A stretch of 53,490 nt of DNA from a virus, in the IMG/VR virus record IMGVR_UViG_3300025131_000053, positions 1 through 53,490 of that record; one strand, given 5' to 3'. The notes beneath the pieces are model-generated. The model searched no databases. It was given only the letters and a program-made list of their open reading frames with translations, and had not been told where the DNA came from. The position numbers were made by a program, and so were the translations under genes. This document shows, in pieces, positions 13,895 through 22,980 of the stretch. How positions within the stretch are numbered: position 1 is the first letter of the stretch; every line of letters begins with the position of its first letter.

Positions 13895-14794
13895 ATGGCT
13901 ACTACCGTATTTCACATTGAAGGAGGCATTGGTAAAAACATTGCTGCGACAGCTGTTACAGCTGCATATAAAAAAGCTAATCCAAAGCGAAAACTTATTG
14001 TCGTTTCAGCTTGGCCTGAAGTGTGGGTTAAAAATAAAGACATAGCAAGATTTTATAGAATCGGTAACACTCCTTATTTTTATCAAGATGTTATTAAGGG
14101 TAAGGATGTAAAATTATTTGCGCAAGATCCATACAGACAAACTAACCACATCACAAAGAAAACGCATCTAATTGAAACATGGTGTGATATGGTTGGTGTA
14201 AAGTTTAATAATGAAGACCCTGTAATAAATTTTAATTTTAGAGAAATTGAAGAAGCTCGGACTTATATGAATGATTTTAGTGACGGTAAAAGACCGATGA
14301 TGGTATTTCAACCGTTTGGAGGGCCGGGGAAGGACCACCAGCAACACCCTTACTCCTGGACTAGAGATATACATCCGGCTCAAGCACAAGAAATTGTCAA
14401 TGGCTTAGCAGATAAATTTAATATTGTACATATATGTTATGAGTTTCATCCTAAGTTAGACAACTGTCACCGGTTTGAGAGAACGATTGGAAAGAAGCCA
14501 TTGTTTGCAATGATTGCTCATGCTGACAAAAGGCTGTTTATTGATTCTTCTTTACAACACGCCGCTGTTCCTCTAAAGTTGCCTTCTGTTGTAGTGTGGG
14601 TTAACACACAGCCAAAGGTTTTTGGATACGATATGCATACAAATATTGTACCTAATGTCAAGCGTGATGAAGGTACAATTGATTCATACCTCTATGATTA
14701 TGATTTTCAGGGGGTGATTCATCAATGCCCGTACGACAACATAGACGAGTTACACAATGTACCGGGTATAATTCAAGCTGTCTTAGATCAATAG
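13895..14794 (+). CDS. GT9-like glycosyltransferase (heptosyltransferase family)
   Basis: 299 residues from ATG 13895, chosen over the in-frame GTG at 13877 because it follows the box with normal spacing. The N-terminus FHIEGGIGKNIAATAVTAAY, then KRKLIVVSAWPEVWVKN and IARFYRIG, is the layout of family 9 glycosyltransferases (G-I-G-D-x-L-x-x-T-P...). The second half has MMVFQPFGGPG (the H-P-G-like donor loop), FNIVHICYEF and ADKRLFIDSSLQHAAVPLKLP, the usual 'future target... D-S-g-x-x-H-x-a' donor site. It probably adds a sugar to a phage structural protein or to host LPS. Stop overlaps the convergent gene by 7 bases. Confidence 0.6.
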   Translation: MATTVFHIEGGIGKNIAATAVTAAYKKANPKRKLIVVSAWPEVWVKNKDIARFYRIGNTPYFYQDVIKGKDVKLFAQDPYRQTNHITKKTHLIETWCDMVGVKFNNEDPVINFNFREIEEARTYMNDFSDGKRPMMVFQPFGGPGKDHQQHPYSWTRDIHPAQAQEIVNGLADKFNIVHICYEFHPKLDNCHRFERTIGKKPLFAMIAHADKRLFIDSSLQHAAVPLKLPSVVVWVNTQPKVFGYDMHTNIVPNVKRDEGTIDSYLYDYDFQGVIHQCPYDNIDELHNVPGIIQAVLDQ

Positions 14795-15609
14795 TAAGAG
14801 CCGTATATATCTGTATCATTGACATCCATATCCATTACTTGGGTCTTAGAGTTGTCTCCAATATCATACGGATCATTTGCATTCGCGTACTGCTTCCCGT
14901 CCGACGCTTCCTGACCAAAGAGATCTGTAGACAGTATGCCACTAGCAGTGCTATCATAGATTTGCTCATTGACCGGCTCGCTAGACAATCCGCTTTCGAA
15001 AGAGTAGTTAAATCTCTTACCTCTAAGCCTATAGACATAATGTCCAAGTAGTGGGTTTAAGGTAGAAAGATCTTGATCCATTCGCTCAGTTATTTGAAAC
15101 ATAACTGAGCCTCTCTGATTTGGTCTATCACAACCTAGAACCTTTAAGTCGATTACATCGCCTGCTTTAGGCTCAGGTGATTGCGCAACAGCAGAATAGT
15201 CGAAGTATGCTGATGCTGTAGATTGGAATGTACTTATATGAACAAATGCTGTAAACTCGTCATCCGGATCAAATCCAAACTTAGATAAATTTACCGCATC
15301 GTCGGATAGCTCGACATACATTTGCATTCCGGAAAGAGGACCATGAAACTGTTTCCTATCAGTGGTATTGCCGAAATCTTCACCATACAGAAGATCAGCT
15401 GCTGAAAGATTAAAGGTGTTTATGTAATATTCTACAGGAATACCAAAATTATTAATTAGGTCGTTATAAGCCTGATCAAAGACTAATTGTTCCGCTTGTA
15501 GGTTATTTGGATTAACTAATTGCCCACAGGTTGGAATAGCTGTTGCAGCTAAAACATCTGCTGGGAGACAGTTTAGTCGATTATTACTACATGGAGGTGA
15601 ATCCGGCAT
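14788..15609 (-). CDS. gp14: gp14-like neck protein
   Basis: 273 residues, close to T4 gp14 (256). The order of motifs matches what I recall of the family: FGIPVEYYIN, then DLLYGEDFGNTTDRKQFHGP, an MYVELSDDAVNLSKFGFDPDDEFTAFVH segment, PKAGDVIDL, VMFQITERM, and GHYVYRLRGKRFNYSFES. In T4, gp13/gp14 close the portal after packaging so that the tail can join. Here the gene is on the strand opposite to terminase and tail genes and follows a nucleotidyltransferase gene after 1 base, so it is expressed from the promoters at 16651 or further upstream. Confidence 0.65.
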   Translation of the reverse strand: MPDSPPCSNNRLNCLPADVLAATAIPTCGQLVNPNNLQAEQLVFDQAYNDLINNFGIPVEYYINTFNLSAADLLYGEDFGNTTDRKQFHGPLSGMQMYVELSDDAVNLSKFGFDPDDEFTAFVHISTFQSTASAYFDYSAVAQSPEPKAGDVIDLKVLGCDRPNQRGSVMFQITERMDQDLSTLNPLLGHYVYRLRGKRFNYSFESGLSSEPVNEQIYDSTASGILSTDLFGQEASDGKQYANANDPYDIGDNSKTQVMDMDVNDTDIYGSYY

Positions 15610-15610
15610 C

Positions 15611-16645
15611 TTACTTCTTTCTTAACATTCCACATGGGGTTCCTTCATTATCCTCAAACATTTCTACTTCAACACCAGAGTTACCGAGGCCGTTTGTTAC
15701 TCCGGGTTTGTAATCTACATCATACTCAGCTAGTGTATTTAACAGAGGCTGTCCCATTAATTTTATTTGATGAGCGGATCCGTTTACTAAGTTACTTACA
15801 TGCGGGCATTTGTGATTATGCTTTTTAGGTAACGTATTTAAATGCTTTTTTGTTAGGCCTACTCTGTTAGGATCTTTACCATTACGCATTTTAGGGTTCA
15901 TGATAGGGTCACCCTGGTAGTATTCGAAAAATGTCTTAAAGTTTTCCGTATAAATGCTATCATAAGATGCAGAAATTATATCTATTAAATCACCAATAGC
16001 TTCTGTGTTTCGAAGTACCTTAAAAGCTAAATTCTCGATACTAAATTCGCCTTCACGTGCTAGTCCACGTTTACGCATTTTAGATATTTTCTCTTTTAAC
16101 CGGTTCGCCTTTTCATGTAACTCTTTAGCGTCCGGTCCTTTGGCTGTTGAGATTTTTTCCTTTAATATTTGGATGTCGGTTTCAATCGCCCTAGCTTTTT
16201 TAAATACGTCATTAATGTCAATTGAAGGCGGGTCATACGATGGTTCAGTAATCCATTTATCATCTTTTAGCGAATAGAGACCGGAAGCTACATGCGGCTC
16301 ATCTTTGTCTTGCATGTACATTTCAACATCATGCCCTCTAAGGTTTACGTTATGTCTAAGATTCCACACAAAGCGAGGCCCGTCTAATGCCTTCTTTACC
16401 AATTTTTCATCTTCATTAATATCCTTAAAGTCAATCAGTACATGAACATCTAAGTCAGAATATTCATTGTAATTGTAATTGCTGTTACTACCAGTAAGAG
16501 TAATATCATATATTTCCACCCCTTGCAGATCTAAATTATCGATAAAATCATCGGTTATAGACAAAAGCTTTTCTCTTATATCTGGGTCAAATTTTTTATC
16601 CTCAGACCAAAATTTTTGATTTAAAGTTTCGTTGTAGAACCTCAC
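15611..16645 (-). CDS. Pol-beta-fold nucleotidyltransferase
   Basis: 344 residues from GTG 16645. Longer reading to TTG 16684 is rejected because it would run through a terminator, whereas the GTG sits 5 bases after an ATAAATA box. The active site is clear: LTGSNSNYNYNEYSDLDVHV near residues 50-69 is the G-S-x(10-12)-D-x-D motif of the DNA polymerase beta superfamily, followed by a third Asp in HDVEMYM near 106. The middle is a charged coiled coil (about 145-190). Similar proteins are encoded by other T4-like marine phages; substrate unknown (nucleotidylation of protein, RNA or a small molecule). Confidence 0.75.
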   Translation of the reverse strand: MRFYNETLNQKFWSEDKKFDPDIREKLLSITDDFIDNLDLQGVEIYDITLTGSNSNYNYNEYSDLDVHVLIDFKDINEDEKLVKKALDGPRFVWNLRHNVNLRGHDVEMYMQDKDEPHVASGLYSLKDDKWITEPSYDPPSIDINDVFKKARAIETDIQILKEKISTAKGPDAKELHEKANRLKEKISKMRKRGLAREGEFSIENLAFKVLRNTEAIGDLIDIISASYDSIYTENFKTFFEYYQGDPIMNPKMRNGKDPNRVGLTKKHLNTLPKKHNHKCPHVSNLVNGSAHQIKLMGQPLLNTLAEYDVDYKPGVTNGLGNSGVEVEMFEDNEGTPCGMLRKK

Positions 16646-16650
16646 ACCTA

Positions 16651-16657
16651 TATTTAT
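16651..16657 (-). promoter_or_regulatory. T4-like late promoter box
   Basis: ATAAATA on the minus strand, 5 bases before GTG 16645; it decides the start of the nucleotidyltransferase. It directly follows the terminator of the upstream gene. Confidence 0.65.
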
Positions 16658-16658
16658 T

Positions 16659-16695
16659 AAAAAAGCCCGAAGAGGTGTACTCAACGGGCTTTTTA
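16659..16695. terminator. Bidirectional rho-independent terminator
   Basis: AAAAAGCCCG pairs with CGGGCTTTTT around a 15-base loop that holds a small GAG/CTC stem. The A and T runs flank the GC core on both strands. On the minus strand it ends transcription of the acidic protein gene just before the next late promoter. Confidence 0.75.
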
Positions 16696-16718
16696 TTATT
16701 GTTTAATTTTTGAGCGGC

Positions 16719-17726
16719 TTATTCGAAAGCGTTTTTACCGACTTTAAGGTTACCAACTTTGTTCTGCTTACCGTAGTTAATTTCTTTCGAAAGAGTCGAT
16801 CCAGCATCAACGCCGTATCCACCACCATCTTTCTGTGCAGCAGCACCCTGGGTCTTTAAGTTACTAACCTTGTTATTTTTACCGTAGTTAATTTCTCCCT
16901 TAAGAGTCGATCCAGCATCAATGCCGTATCCACCACCATCTTTCATAGCGGCCTCTTCATCCTCTTCAAACTGTGTATCAGTGACTTCTGCAACATCAAC
17001 ATCGATGTCAACCTCAGTCTCTTGTTGTGCTAAAGCTGTTTGTAAGATATCAGCGAGTGTTTGTGCTAGTTCACCGGGAATGGTTACTGCGATTTCCTCT
17101 GGAACCTCATCTACAACCTCCTCAACGTCGGTTTCAATTCCGAGGGCTTCAAGCTCAGTAACATCTTCAGCATTTTCACCAAAGCTCTCACTGACCATTA
17201 CCTTATTATAAAGTTTATCAAATACAGAAGTCTTGCTCATAAAATTATTTAGGCCCTCGCGTGCAATTTTCTCGTGTTCTGCTAAAATTTCTTCATCTTC
17301 TTCATCTTCTTCAGCTTCTTCACCCTTTTTACCTTTTTTTGCTTTTTTTTCATTATCCTCATCCTCATTATCCTCATCCTCATCATGATCTTCTTCATCT
17401 TCTTCTGGCGGTCCCACATTACCAGAATATGGCACTTGATCAAATTCAGGACCAGTTGGGTCAGGCTGTTGGTTATTAATACCTGGATCGTTGCCATCAC
17501 CGTAGGTCAACCCACCAATATTATAAATGTTATCTTTTTTATCCTTATCAGATAGCTTAGTAATGTCGACAAGCGGTGGTCTCCAGCCGCCATCTTCTTG
17601 TGGTCCTCCTGTTTCTAGAGGAGCTTCACCAACAGCGCCGGCCGGGACTTCTTCATTAATTACAACTTTATTGAGCACATCTCCGTATGCTTTACCTAGT
17701 GACATCAAGTCTTTCTTATTTGACAT
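16719..17726 (-). CDS. Highly acidic late protein, possible prohead core/scaffold
   Basis: 335 residues from ATG 17726, which is 5 bases after an ATAAATA box; the upstream ATG at 17747 lies before that box. The protein is very acidic, with Glu/Asp runs at about 115-155, then a KKAKKGKKG stretch, a segment VFDKLYNKVMVSESFGE, and an amphipathic region (VTIPGELAQTLADILQTALA). The C-terminus carries two 37-residue tandem repeats (KDGGGYG.DAGSTL..EINYGK.NKV.NLK). Acidity and helical content resemble T4 prohead core proteins, and V-S-E/I-N-E sites could be cut by a gp21-type protease, but no head genes are near. Assignment is inference. Confidence 0.6.
   Translation of the reverse strand: MSNKKDLMSLGKAYGDVLNKVVINEEVPAGAVGEAPLETGGPQEDGGWRPPLVDITKLSDKDKKDNIYNIGGLTYGDGNDPGINNQQPDPTGPEFDQVPYSGNVGPPEEDEEDHDEDEDNEDEDNEKKAKKGKKGEEAEEDEEDEEILAEHEKIAREGLNNFMSKTSVFDKLYNKVMVSESFGENAEDVTELEALGIETDVEEVVDEVPEEIAVTIPGELAQTLADILQTALAQQETEVDIDVDVAEVTDTQFEEDEEAAMKDGGGYGIDAGSTLKGEINYGKNNKVSNLKTQGAAAQKDGGGYGVDAGSTLSKEINYGKQNKVGNLKVGKNAFE
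16743..16943 (-). repeat. Tandem coding repeat, 111-bp period
   Basis: Two copies of a 90-bp conserved block (ends in CCGTATCCACCACCATCTTT on the plus strand) encoding the C-terminal repeats of the acidic protein. Confidence 0.7.
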
Positions 17727-17731
17727 GTAAT

Positions 17732-17738
17732 TATTTAT
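17732..17738 (-). promoter_or_regulatory. T4-like late promoter box, divergent pair (left)
   Basis: ATAAATA on the minus strand, 5 bases before ATG 17726. Confidence 0.65.
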
Positions 17739-17745
17739 GCTAAGC

Positions 17746-17753
17746 ATTAAATA
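17746..17753 (+). promoter_or_regulatory. T4-like late promoter box, divergent pair (right)
   Basis: ATTAAATA, 5 bases before GTG 17759. Only 7 bases separate it from the box of the minus-strand gene, and the two are joined by ATGCT-A-AGCAT. Confidence 0.6.
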
Positions 17754-17758
17754 TTTCT

Positions 17759-19504
17759 GTGGCTAGACAAGATAATATGTTCTATATGGGTAATAAAAAC
17801 TTACCCAATGTTAATTGGAAAGGTGAATACACTAAGCAACAAGTAAGAGACCTTAAAAAAGCTAGTGCAAACATACTCTACTTTGCTGAAAATTTCTTTC
17901 ATATTGTTAACCTTGATAGAGGTAAAGAAAAAATATCTTTATACAAACCCCAAAAAAGAACTCTTAGAAAGATGAGAGATAATAGGTTTTTTGTTCTATT
18001 AGCTTCTAGGCAGATTGGTAAGTCGACTATGATGACCATATACATATTATGGCAAGCGTGTTTTAATAGCGATCAGCGCATCCTGTTAGTAGCGAACAAA
18101 GAAGCTACCTCTATTGAAATCTTCCAAAGGGTGAGAATGGCATATGAAGAGCTACCAAACTGGCTTAAGCCGCCTGTTAAAGAATATGCTAAGACATCAA
18201 TGACATTAGAAAATGGAAGTAGGATAGGTATTACAACCACAACCGGTACAGCTGCTCGTGGTCAATCTGTGAACTGTCTTGTTATTGATGAGATGGCCTT
18301 TATTGAGCCTCACTTGGTAGAAGAATTCTGGAAATCCGTTTTCCCTATTATTACTTCCTCGAAAAACTCTAAGGTATTTGTATGCTCTACAGCTAATGGT
18401 ACTGATAATCTTTTTTATAAATTATACACCGGAGCAATAGAAAATGAAAACGGCTGGGCCTATGACAAAATTAAGTGGGATGAGATACCCGGTAGAGATA
18501 AGCAATGGGCTAAAGCTACTAGAACCGCTCTTGGGTCTGCAGATGCCTGGTTACAAGAATTTGAATGTGAGTTTATTCACTCAGGTGAATCTACATTAGA
18601 TGACGAACTGTTTGAAGAGATGATGGGTAAGGTTTCTAAACCAAAAATTATTCTCGACGATGGTCATTATAAACTATGGGAAGAGCCGGATGAGTCTAGA
18701 CTATATGTAGCCGGGGTAGATATCTCTGAAGGTGTGGGTATAGATGCATCTGTTATTCAGATATTAGACATTACCGATATAAAAGATATTAAGCAGGTAG
18801 CTGTTTATAGAAACAATAAAATACCCCCGTTGGAGTTTACTAATAGATTATATAAGATTTTGCGTAACTGGGGGTCTCCCCTGGCTCTCATAGAGAGAAA
18901 CAATTGTGGCGCACAGGTCGTGGATAGGCTAGCAGTTGACATGGGGTATGAAAAAATCGTTTCATATGGTAACGCTAACGCTCATCGTCGTAATGTAATG
19001 AGAGGGATGATAGCTCATACTAATACCAAATATAAAGGCGTTCTTAATATGCGCTACTTTATGAACGAAGTAAGAGTTGTTAATATTAACGAAGAGGAGA
19101 CAGTCATGGAGCTTAGAAACTTTGTAAGGTATCCAAACGGTACATGGAAGGCTCGAGCTGGGTTTCATGATGATAGAGTGATGGCAATGTTATACAGTCT
19201 CTTTATATTAGAGAAAGAAATAACAGAACGCTTCTTTGAGATAGTAGAAGTTGATGATATGGGTAAGCCTTCTATTATAGAGCCTATGGATTTCGGCGTT
19301 CAGTATTTTGAAGAACCAACATCCATATACCTAGACAGTGAAATAGTTGGTGATCATACTCATGAACTGAATGCTCTAGTTTGGGGCATGGGTGAAGATC
19401 AAACTGCTGATATAGATGAACTAGAAGCATTTGGATATCAACTTATTGGCGAAAAACCACCGGAGGATTGGACAGGGCAACCGGTAGATTACCGTCGCCA
19501 CTAA
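17759..19504 (+). CDS. terL: Terminase large subunit (gp17-like)
   Basis: 581 residues. ATPase: Walker A SRQIGKST at 83-90, Walker B with catalytic Glu CLVIDEMAF at 173-181, and the coupling motif VFVCSTANG near 206-214. RNase H-fold nuclease: YVAGVDISEG (Asp 321) and the late Asp pair in FHDDRVMAM. This is the motor that packages DNA into the prohead and cuts concatemers. The GTG start is fixed by the late box 5 bases upstream; no Shine-Dalgarno. It is the first gene of a long plus-strand tail block, while the gp14-like gene diverges from it. Confidence 0.95.
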   Translation: MARQDNMFYMGNKNLPNVNWKGEYTKQQVRDLKKASANILYFAENFFHIVNLDRGKEKISLYKPQKRTLRKMRDNRFFVLLASRQIGKSTMMTIYILWQACFNSDQRILLVANKEATSIEIFQRVRMAYEELPNWLKPPVKEYAKTSMTLENGSRIGITTTTGTAARGQSVNCLVIDEMAFIEPHLVEEFWKSVFPIITSSKNSKVFVCSTANGTDNLFYKLYTGAIENENGWAYDKIKWDEIPGRDKQWAKATRTALGSADAWLQEFECEFIHSGESTLDDELFEEMMGKVSKPKIILDDGHYKLWEEPDESRLYVAGVDISEGVGIDASVIQILDITDIKDIKQVAVYRNNKIPPLEFTNRLYKILRNWGSPLALIERNNCGAQVVDRLAVDMGYEKIVSYGNANAHRRNVMRGMIAHTNTKYKGVLNMRYFMNEVRVVNINEEETVMELRNFVRYPNGTWKARAGFHDDRVMAMLYSLFILEKEITERFFEIVEVDDMGKPSIIEPMDFGVQYFEEPTSIYLDSEIVGDHTHELNALVWGMGEDQTADIDELEAFGYQLIGEKPPEDWTGQPVDYRRH

Positions 19505-19510
19505 TAAATA
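19504..19510 (+). promoter_or_regulatory. T4-like late promoter box
   Basis: ATAAATA, 6 bases before ATG 19517; overlaps the terminase stop codon. Confidence 0.65.
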
Positions 19511-19516
19511 TATTAT

Positions 19517-20104
19517 ATGGCATACAACACCATGCAGCAGTCGGTGCTCAATAAATCAAGAGCTGATAAGTTCTTGCTTGTTTTTGATATACCGCCTATA
19601 TTAAAAGAGTTTGATAAAAAATTTAAACAGAGCAATACTACAATTGTTAGTGACTCAGTTCAATTTTCTATTTTTGGGACCGCGGTCCCTGAAATAACCG
19701 TACCAGCAGTAGAAAATAGATATGCAGGTAATACTCTTTATGTATCTTCTCATAGTAAAAACTCGTACCCACCAGTAAGTGTTAAATTTAATGTTGACAA
19801 TGAATATAAAAACTACTGGGTAATTTATCAATGGCTTAACCTACTCCATGATCAATATGATGGAAGGTATAATGCTCGGGAGATAAATTCGAACGATCCG
19901 GATGAAAATTTTAAAGATTACCAAACAAATTTAACTATTTTTGGTAAGGATGAATTTAATAATAGTAGGATAAAGTTCACTTATACAAAAGCATTTCCCA
20001 CTACTATTGACACAATAGATTATAATTATCAAAATCCGGATGAAATTTCTTCTGGCTTTACCTTTGTCTATTCACAATTACACACTGAAGTTATGGATTT
20101 TTGA
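19517..20104 (+). CDS. Tail-tube-like protein (gp19 family), paralogue 1
   Basis: 195 residues. RADKFLLVFDIPPILK at the start, then FSIFGTAVPEITVPAVENRYAGNTLYVSS, VSVKFNVDNEYKNYWVIYQW and a final GFTFVYSQLHTEVMDF give the beta pattern of gp19-type tube proteins and their baseplate relatives. Unlike T4, it lies between terminase and sheath, and two more relatives follow the sheath. It may be the main tube, a tube-tip or a terminator protein; order alone does not decide. Confidence 0.6.
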   Translation: MAYNTMQQSVLNKSRADKFLLVFDIPPILKEFDKKFKQSNTTIVSDSVQFSIFGTAVPEITVPAVENRYAGNTLYVSSHSKNSYPPVSVKFNVDNEYKNYWVIYQWLNLLHDQYDGRYNAREINSNDPDENFKDYQTNLTIFGKDEFNNSRIKFTYTKAFPTTIDTIDYNYQNPDEISSGFTFVYSQLHTEVMDF

Positions 20105-20124
20105 ATATATTTGTATGAAAATGG

Positions 20125-20131
20125 ATAAATA
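20125..20131 (+). promoter_or_regulatory. T4-like late promoter box
   Basis: ATAAATA, 5 bases before ATG 20137. Confidence 0.7.
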
Positions 20132-20136
20132 ATTTT

Positions 20137-22956
20137 ATGGCACAGCGTACGATTAACTCTCCCGGAGTAGAAATTAGAGAATCCGATCTTTCACTTACAG
20201 CCCCCCTAAACGTTGGAACAAACGTTTATGCTACTGGCTTTGCTCAACAAGGGCCCCTTGATGAAGTTCTTAAGATTACAACTAAACAAGAATTGAATCA
20301 AATTTTTGGAGTTCCCACGAACTCATCTGAAAGATACTTCTATTATACTCTTTCCGAACTATTAAATTCACCAGCAAATGTATATGCTTCTAGATTACCA
20401 TACGGTCATGGTTCGGGTGATGGATTTGGTTCTAAATACTCAGCATTAGTTTACCCAGTACGAAATGTTACTGGTGATGCTGAGTTAGGACAATTAAGTG
20501 CTTATCAACTAAACTTTAATTTTGCTGGGACGGCGACAACTCCTGGAGCCGTCGCGACTGATACTGTAAACGCTCTTTCGGGTGTTGAAATTGGAATTCA
20601 ATCAAGTAGTGGTGTATTAAGCTCCATTGTCTTTGGTGTAAGTGCGAAAGGTTCTGGCTGGATTCATAAGGGCACGGTGTATTACAGTGGATCTTCTACT
20701 AACATTAACAACGGTGGTACTACTAACATTATACCTCTTTGTTCAAGTGCGACTGGTGGTAACTCTGTAGCATCTATATACAAACAAATTTCTGCTGCTG
20801 TTGGTTCTTATAAAGGTTCTGGCGAAACATATAACTTTACAAACTCGGGCATTGGACTTAGTATGAAAATAGCGCTTAGCGGCTCAGTTGCTGCTCAAAC
20901 ATACGGCACTATTTCAGATTCAGTAATTGAGCCATGGACGGATACAAGTGATACATTTAGTATATCGGCAAAATCAAACCAACAGATTTCAACTGACTTA
21001 GATACAGTTTCAGCAGTGTATGTGTTAGGTGAACCGACACATTTAGAACTTACTGAAGCACAATACCTTAGCGGTTTAAATGGTACAGCTTTCACATGGT
21101 CAAAGACAGCCGGTAATAAAGATTCATTCTCTACTATCGCTGACGCTGGTGGAGCTGGTGCAGTTATCTTAAACAAGTCGACTTCAACTGTCAATAACCA
21201 ATTTGAAGGTTATTATGTTGGGCTTGCAGATAATACAAATACTACACCGGGTAGTAACTTTAATAATATTTTAACAACAAAGACAATTACAGCATCTGCT
21301 GCAGCTACTACATCGTTTACTATTATACCTCCTGGTACACAAGTGTTTAAACTGTCATCTAATTACCAAACTGGTCCTGATGGTACAATCTCTGAAGTAA
21401 TAGAAAACTTTACAGAGTTTGAGATTGATGGTAGAGATGATGATGACATCTTAAGCTTAGGTGTATTTAAGTTACGTAAATCAATTTACGCAAATGAGGC
21501 ATTTAAGTTAGATTACGTCTTAGAAGACGGAATTGCTGGATCTATTAACTACTATAGAACAAAGCTCAATCCTAACGGTGGGCAAGATCAACCGTTCTTC
21601 GTAGAATCACGAGATGATTCGTCACGAAATGTTGTTGTAAAAGTTAACGATTATGTTTCTAACAGACTTAGAGGTACAAATGCTCTAGATGCTAATGGCG
21701 ATGTAAATAAGCGGGTTAGAGTATATACTACACAATTAGCTACAGAAACTACCGCTGCTGGAGTAGCAAGAACAGGAATTGCTGCTGGATTATACACTAG
21801 CATAGATTCAGTATTAGGTAAAGCAGAAAGCCTTTACCCTCTTGGAGCTTATACTGAATCGTCACCTATTGGTAAAGAGTTAGGCGATATTCCTAATAAG
21901 TTAGAAAGAGCACTCGACGGAATCAGAAATGATGAAATTTACGACATTGACGTTGTTGTTGAGGGTGGCTTAGGTACAATCTACGCCATTGCTAGTGCAG
22001 ACAATAAGACATATTATGATGAATATGCAACAACAGATAATATCACAGCAGCTGTTAACGGCTTAAGAACATCTGGTGATGTTGCTGGAACTGCTTTAAC
22101 TCTTAGAAATAACTACTCTACTATCTTTAATAAGTTTGAACAGTTTGTTTCACCGCCTTACTTAGGTGGAAGTAGAGGAGATTGCATATTCATTGCTGAT
22201 CCGTTACGTCAGATCTTTGTACAAGGTTCTGATGGTAAGGTTCTTGATGATAAGAATAAGAATTTCCAAACAGATATATATTGGCCTATAAGGCACCAGT
22301 TTGAAAATGAAAATACTTCTTATGCAGCTACATATGGTAACTGGGCATTAGTTTATGATAGCTACTCAGGTCGCCAAGTTTGGGCCCCATTCTCTGGTTT
22401 CGCTGGAGCAACAATGGCAAGAACTGATGCAGCAACCTTCCCATGGTTTGCACCAGCTGGTTTCACTAGAGGTCTTGTAACATTTGCAAATGACATTGCA
22501 GTTAATCCAAATCAAAAGCAAAGAGATGAGCTTTATAAAGCTAACATTAACCCAGTAGCACAATTCCCATCACAGGGATTAGTAATATTTGGTCAAAAGA
22601 CACTTTCTAAGAAATCGAGCGCATTTGATAGAATTAATGTTAGAAGGTTGTTCTTATCACTAGAGAGGCCAACTAAGAAAGCTTCTAGGTTCTTTGTATT
22701 TGAACAAAATACAGAGTTTACCAGAACTAGATTAGTTAATACACTTACTCCAATCTTTGAAAGGGCTAAGAACAATGAAGGCTTATACGACTACTTGATC
22801 GTGTGTGATGAGAGAAACAACACTGCAGCGGTTATCGATGCTAACGAGCTAGTGGTTGACATCTACATTAAACCGACAAGGACCGCAGAGTTTATCTTAG
22901 TTAACTTCTACGCTACTAGAACAGATGCTAATTTTGAAGAATTAGTCGGTGGTTAA
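20137..22956 (+). CDS. gp18: Tail sheath protein (gp18-like)
   Basis: 939 residues, longer than T4 gp18 (659). The N-terminus INSPGVEIRESDLS and the segment YATGFAQQGPLDEVLKI...TTKQELNQIFG are diagnostic of contractile sheath proteins; the C-terminal part RRLFLSLERPTKKASRFFVF, FTRTRLVNTLTPIFERAKN and ELVVDIYIKPTRTAEFILVN is the conserved handshake/core domain. The extra length lies in the middle (about 140-480), rich in Ser/Thr/Gly, probably surface domains. Forms the contractile outer tube that drives the tail tube into the host. Confidence 0.93.
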   Translation: MAQRTINSPGVEIRESDLSLTAPLNVGTNVYATGFAQQGPLDEVLKITTKQELNQIFGVPTNSSERYFYYTLSELLNSPANVYASRLPYGHGSGDGFGSKYSALVYPVRNVTGDAELGQLSAYQLNFNFAGTATTPGAVATDTVNALSGVEIGIQSSSGVLSSIVFGVSAKGSGWIHKGTVYYSGSSTNINNGGTTNIIPLCSSATGGNSVASIYKQISAAVGSYKGSGETYNFTNSGIGLSMKIALSGSVAAQTYGTISDSVIEPWTDTSDTFSISAKSNQQISTDLDTVSAVYVLGEPTHLELTEAQYLSGLNGTAFTWSKTAGNKDSFSTIADAGGAGAVILNKSTSTVNNQFEGYYVGLADNTNTTPGSNFNNILTTKTITASAAATTSFTIIPPGTQVFKLSSNYQTGPDGTISEVIENFTEFEIDGRDDDDILSLGVFKLRKSIYANEAFKLDYVLEDGIAGSINYYRTKLNPNGGQDQPFFVESRDDSSRNVVVKVNDYVSNRLRGTNALDANGDVNKRVRVYTTQLATETTAAGVARTGIAAGLYTSIDSVLGKAESLYPLGAYTESSPIGKELGDIPNKLERALDGIRNDEIYDIDVVVEGGLGTIYAIASADNKTYYDEYATTDNITAAVNGLRTSGDVAGTALTLRNNYSTIFNKFEQFVSPPYLGGSRGDCIFIADPLRQIFVQGSDGKVLDDKNKNFQTDIYWPIRHQFENENTSYAATYGNWALVYDSYSGRQVWAPFSGFAGATMARTDAATFPWFAPAGFTRGLVTFANDIAVNPNQKQRDELYKANINPVAQFPSQGLVIFGQKTLSKKSSAFDRINVRRLFLSLERPTKKASRFFVFEQNTEFTRTRLVNTLTPIFERAKNNEGLYDYLIVCDERNNTAAVIDANELVVDIYIKPTRTAEFILVNFYATRTDANFEELVGG

Positions 22957-22968
22957 TGAATCAAACAA

Positions 22969-22975
22969 TTAAATA
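22969..22975 (+). promoter_or_regulatory. T4-like late promoter box
   Basis: TTAAATA, 5 bases before ATG 22981. Confidence 0.6.
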
Positions 22976-22980
22976 ATATT

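Noticed and set aside
16646-16684. N-terminal extension of the nucleotidyltransferase to TTG 16684
   Set aside because: It runs through a bidirectional terminator and lies upstream of the late box, whereas GTG 16645 has the standard spacing.
17282-17500. Lys/Met-rich minus-strand frame
   Set aside because: An alternative frame of the acidic protein's GAA/GAT/GAG runs.
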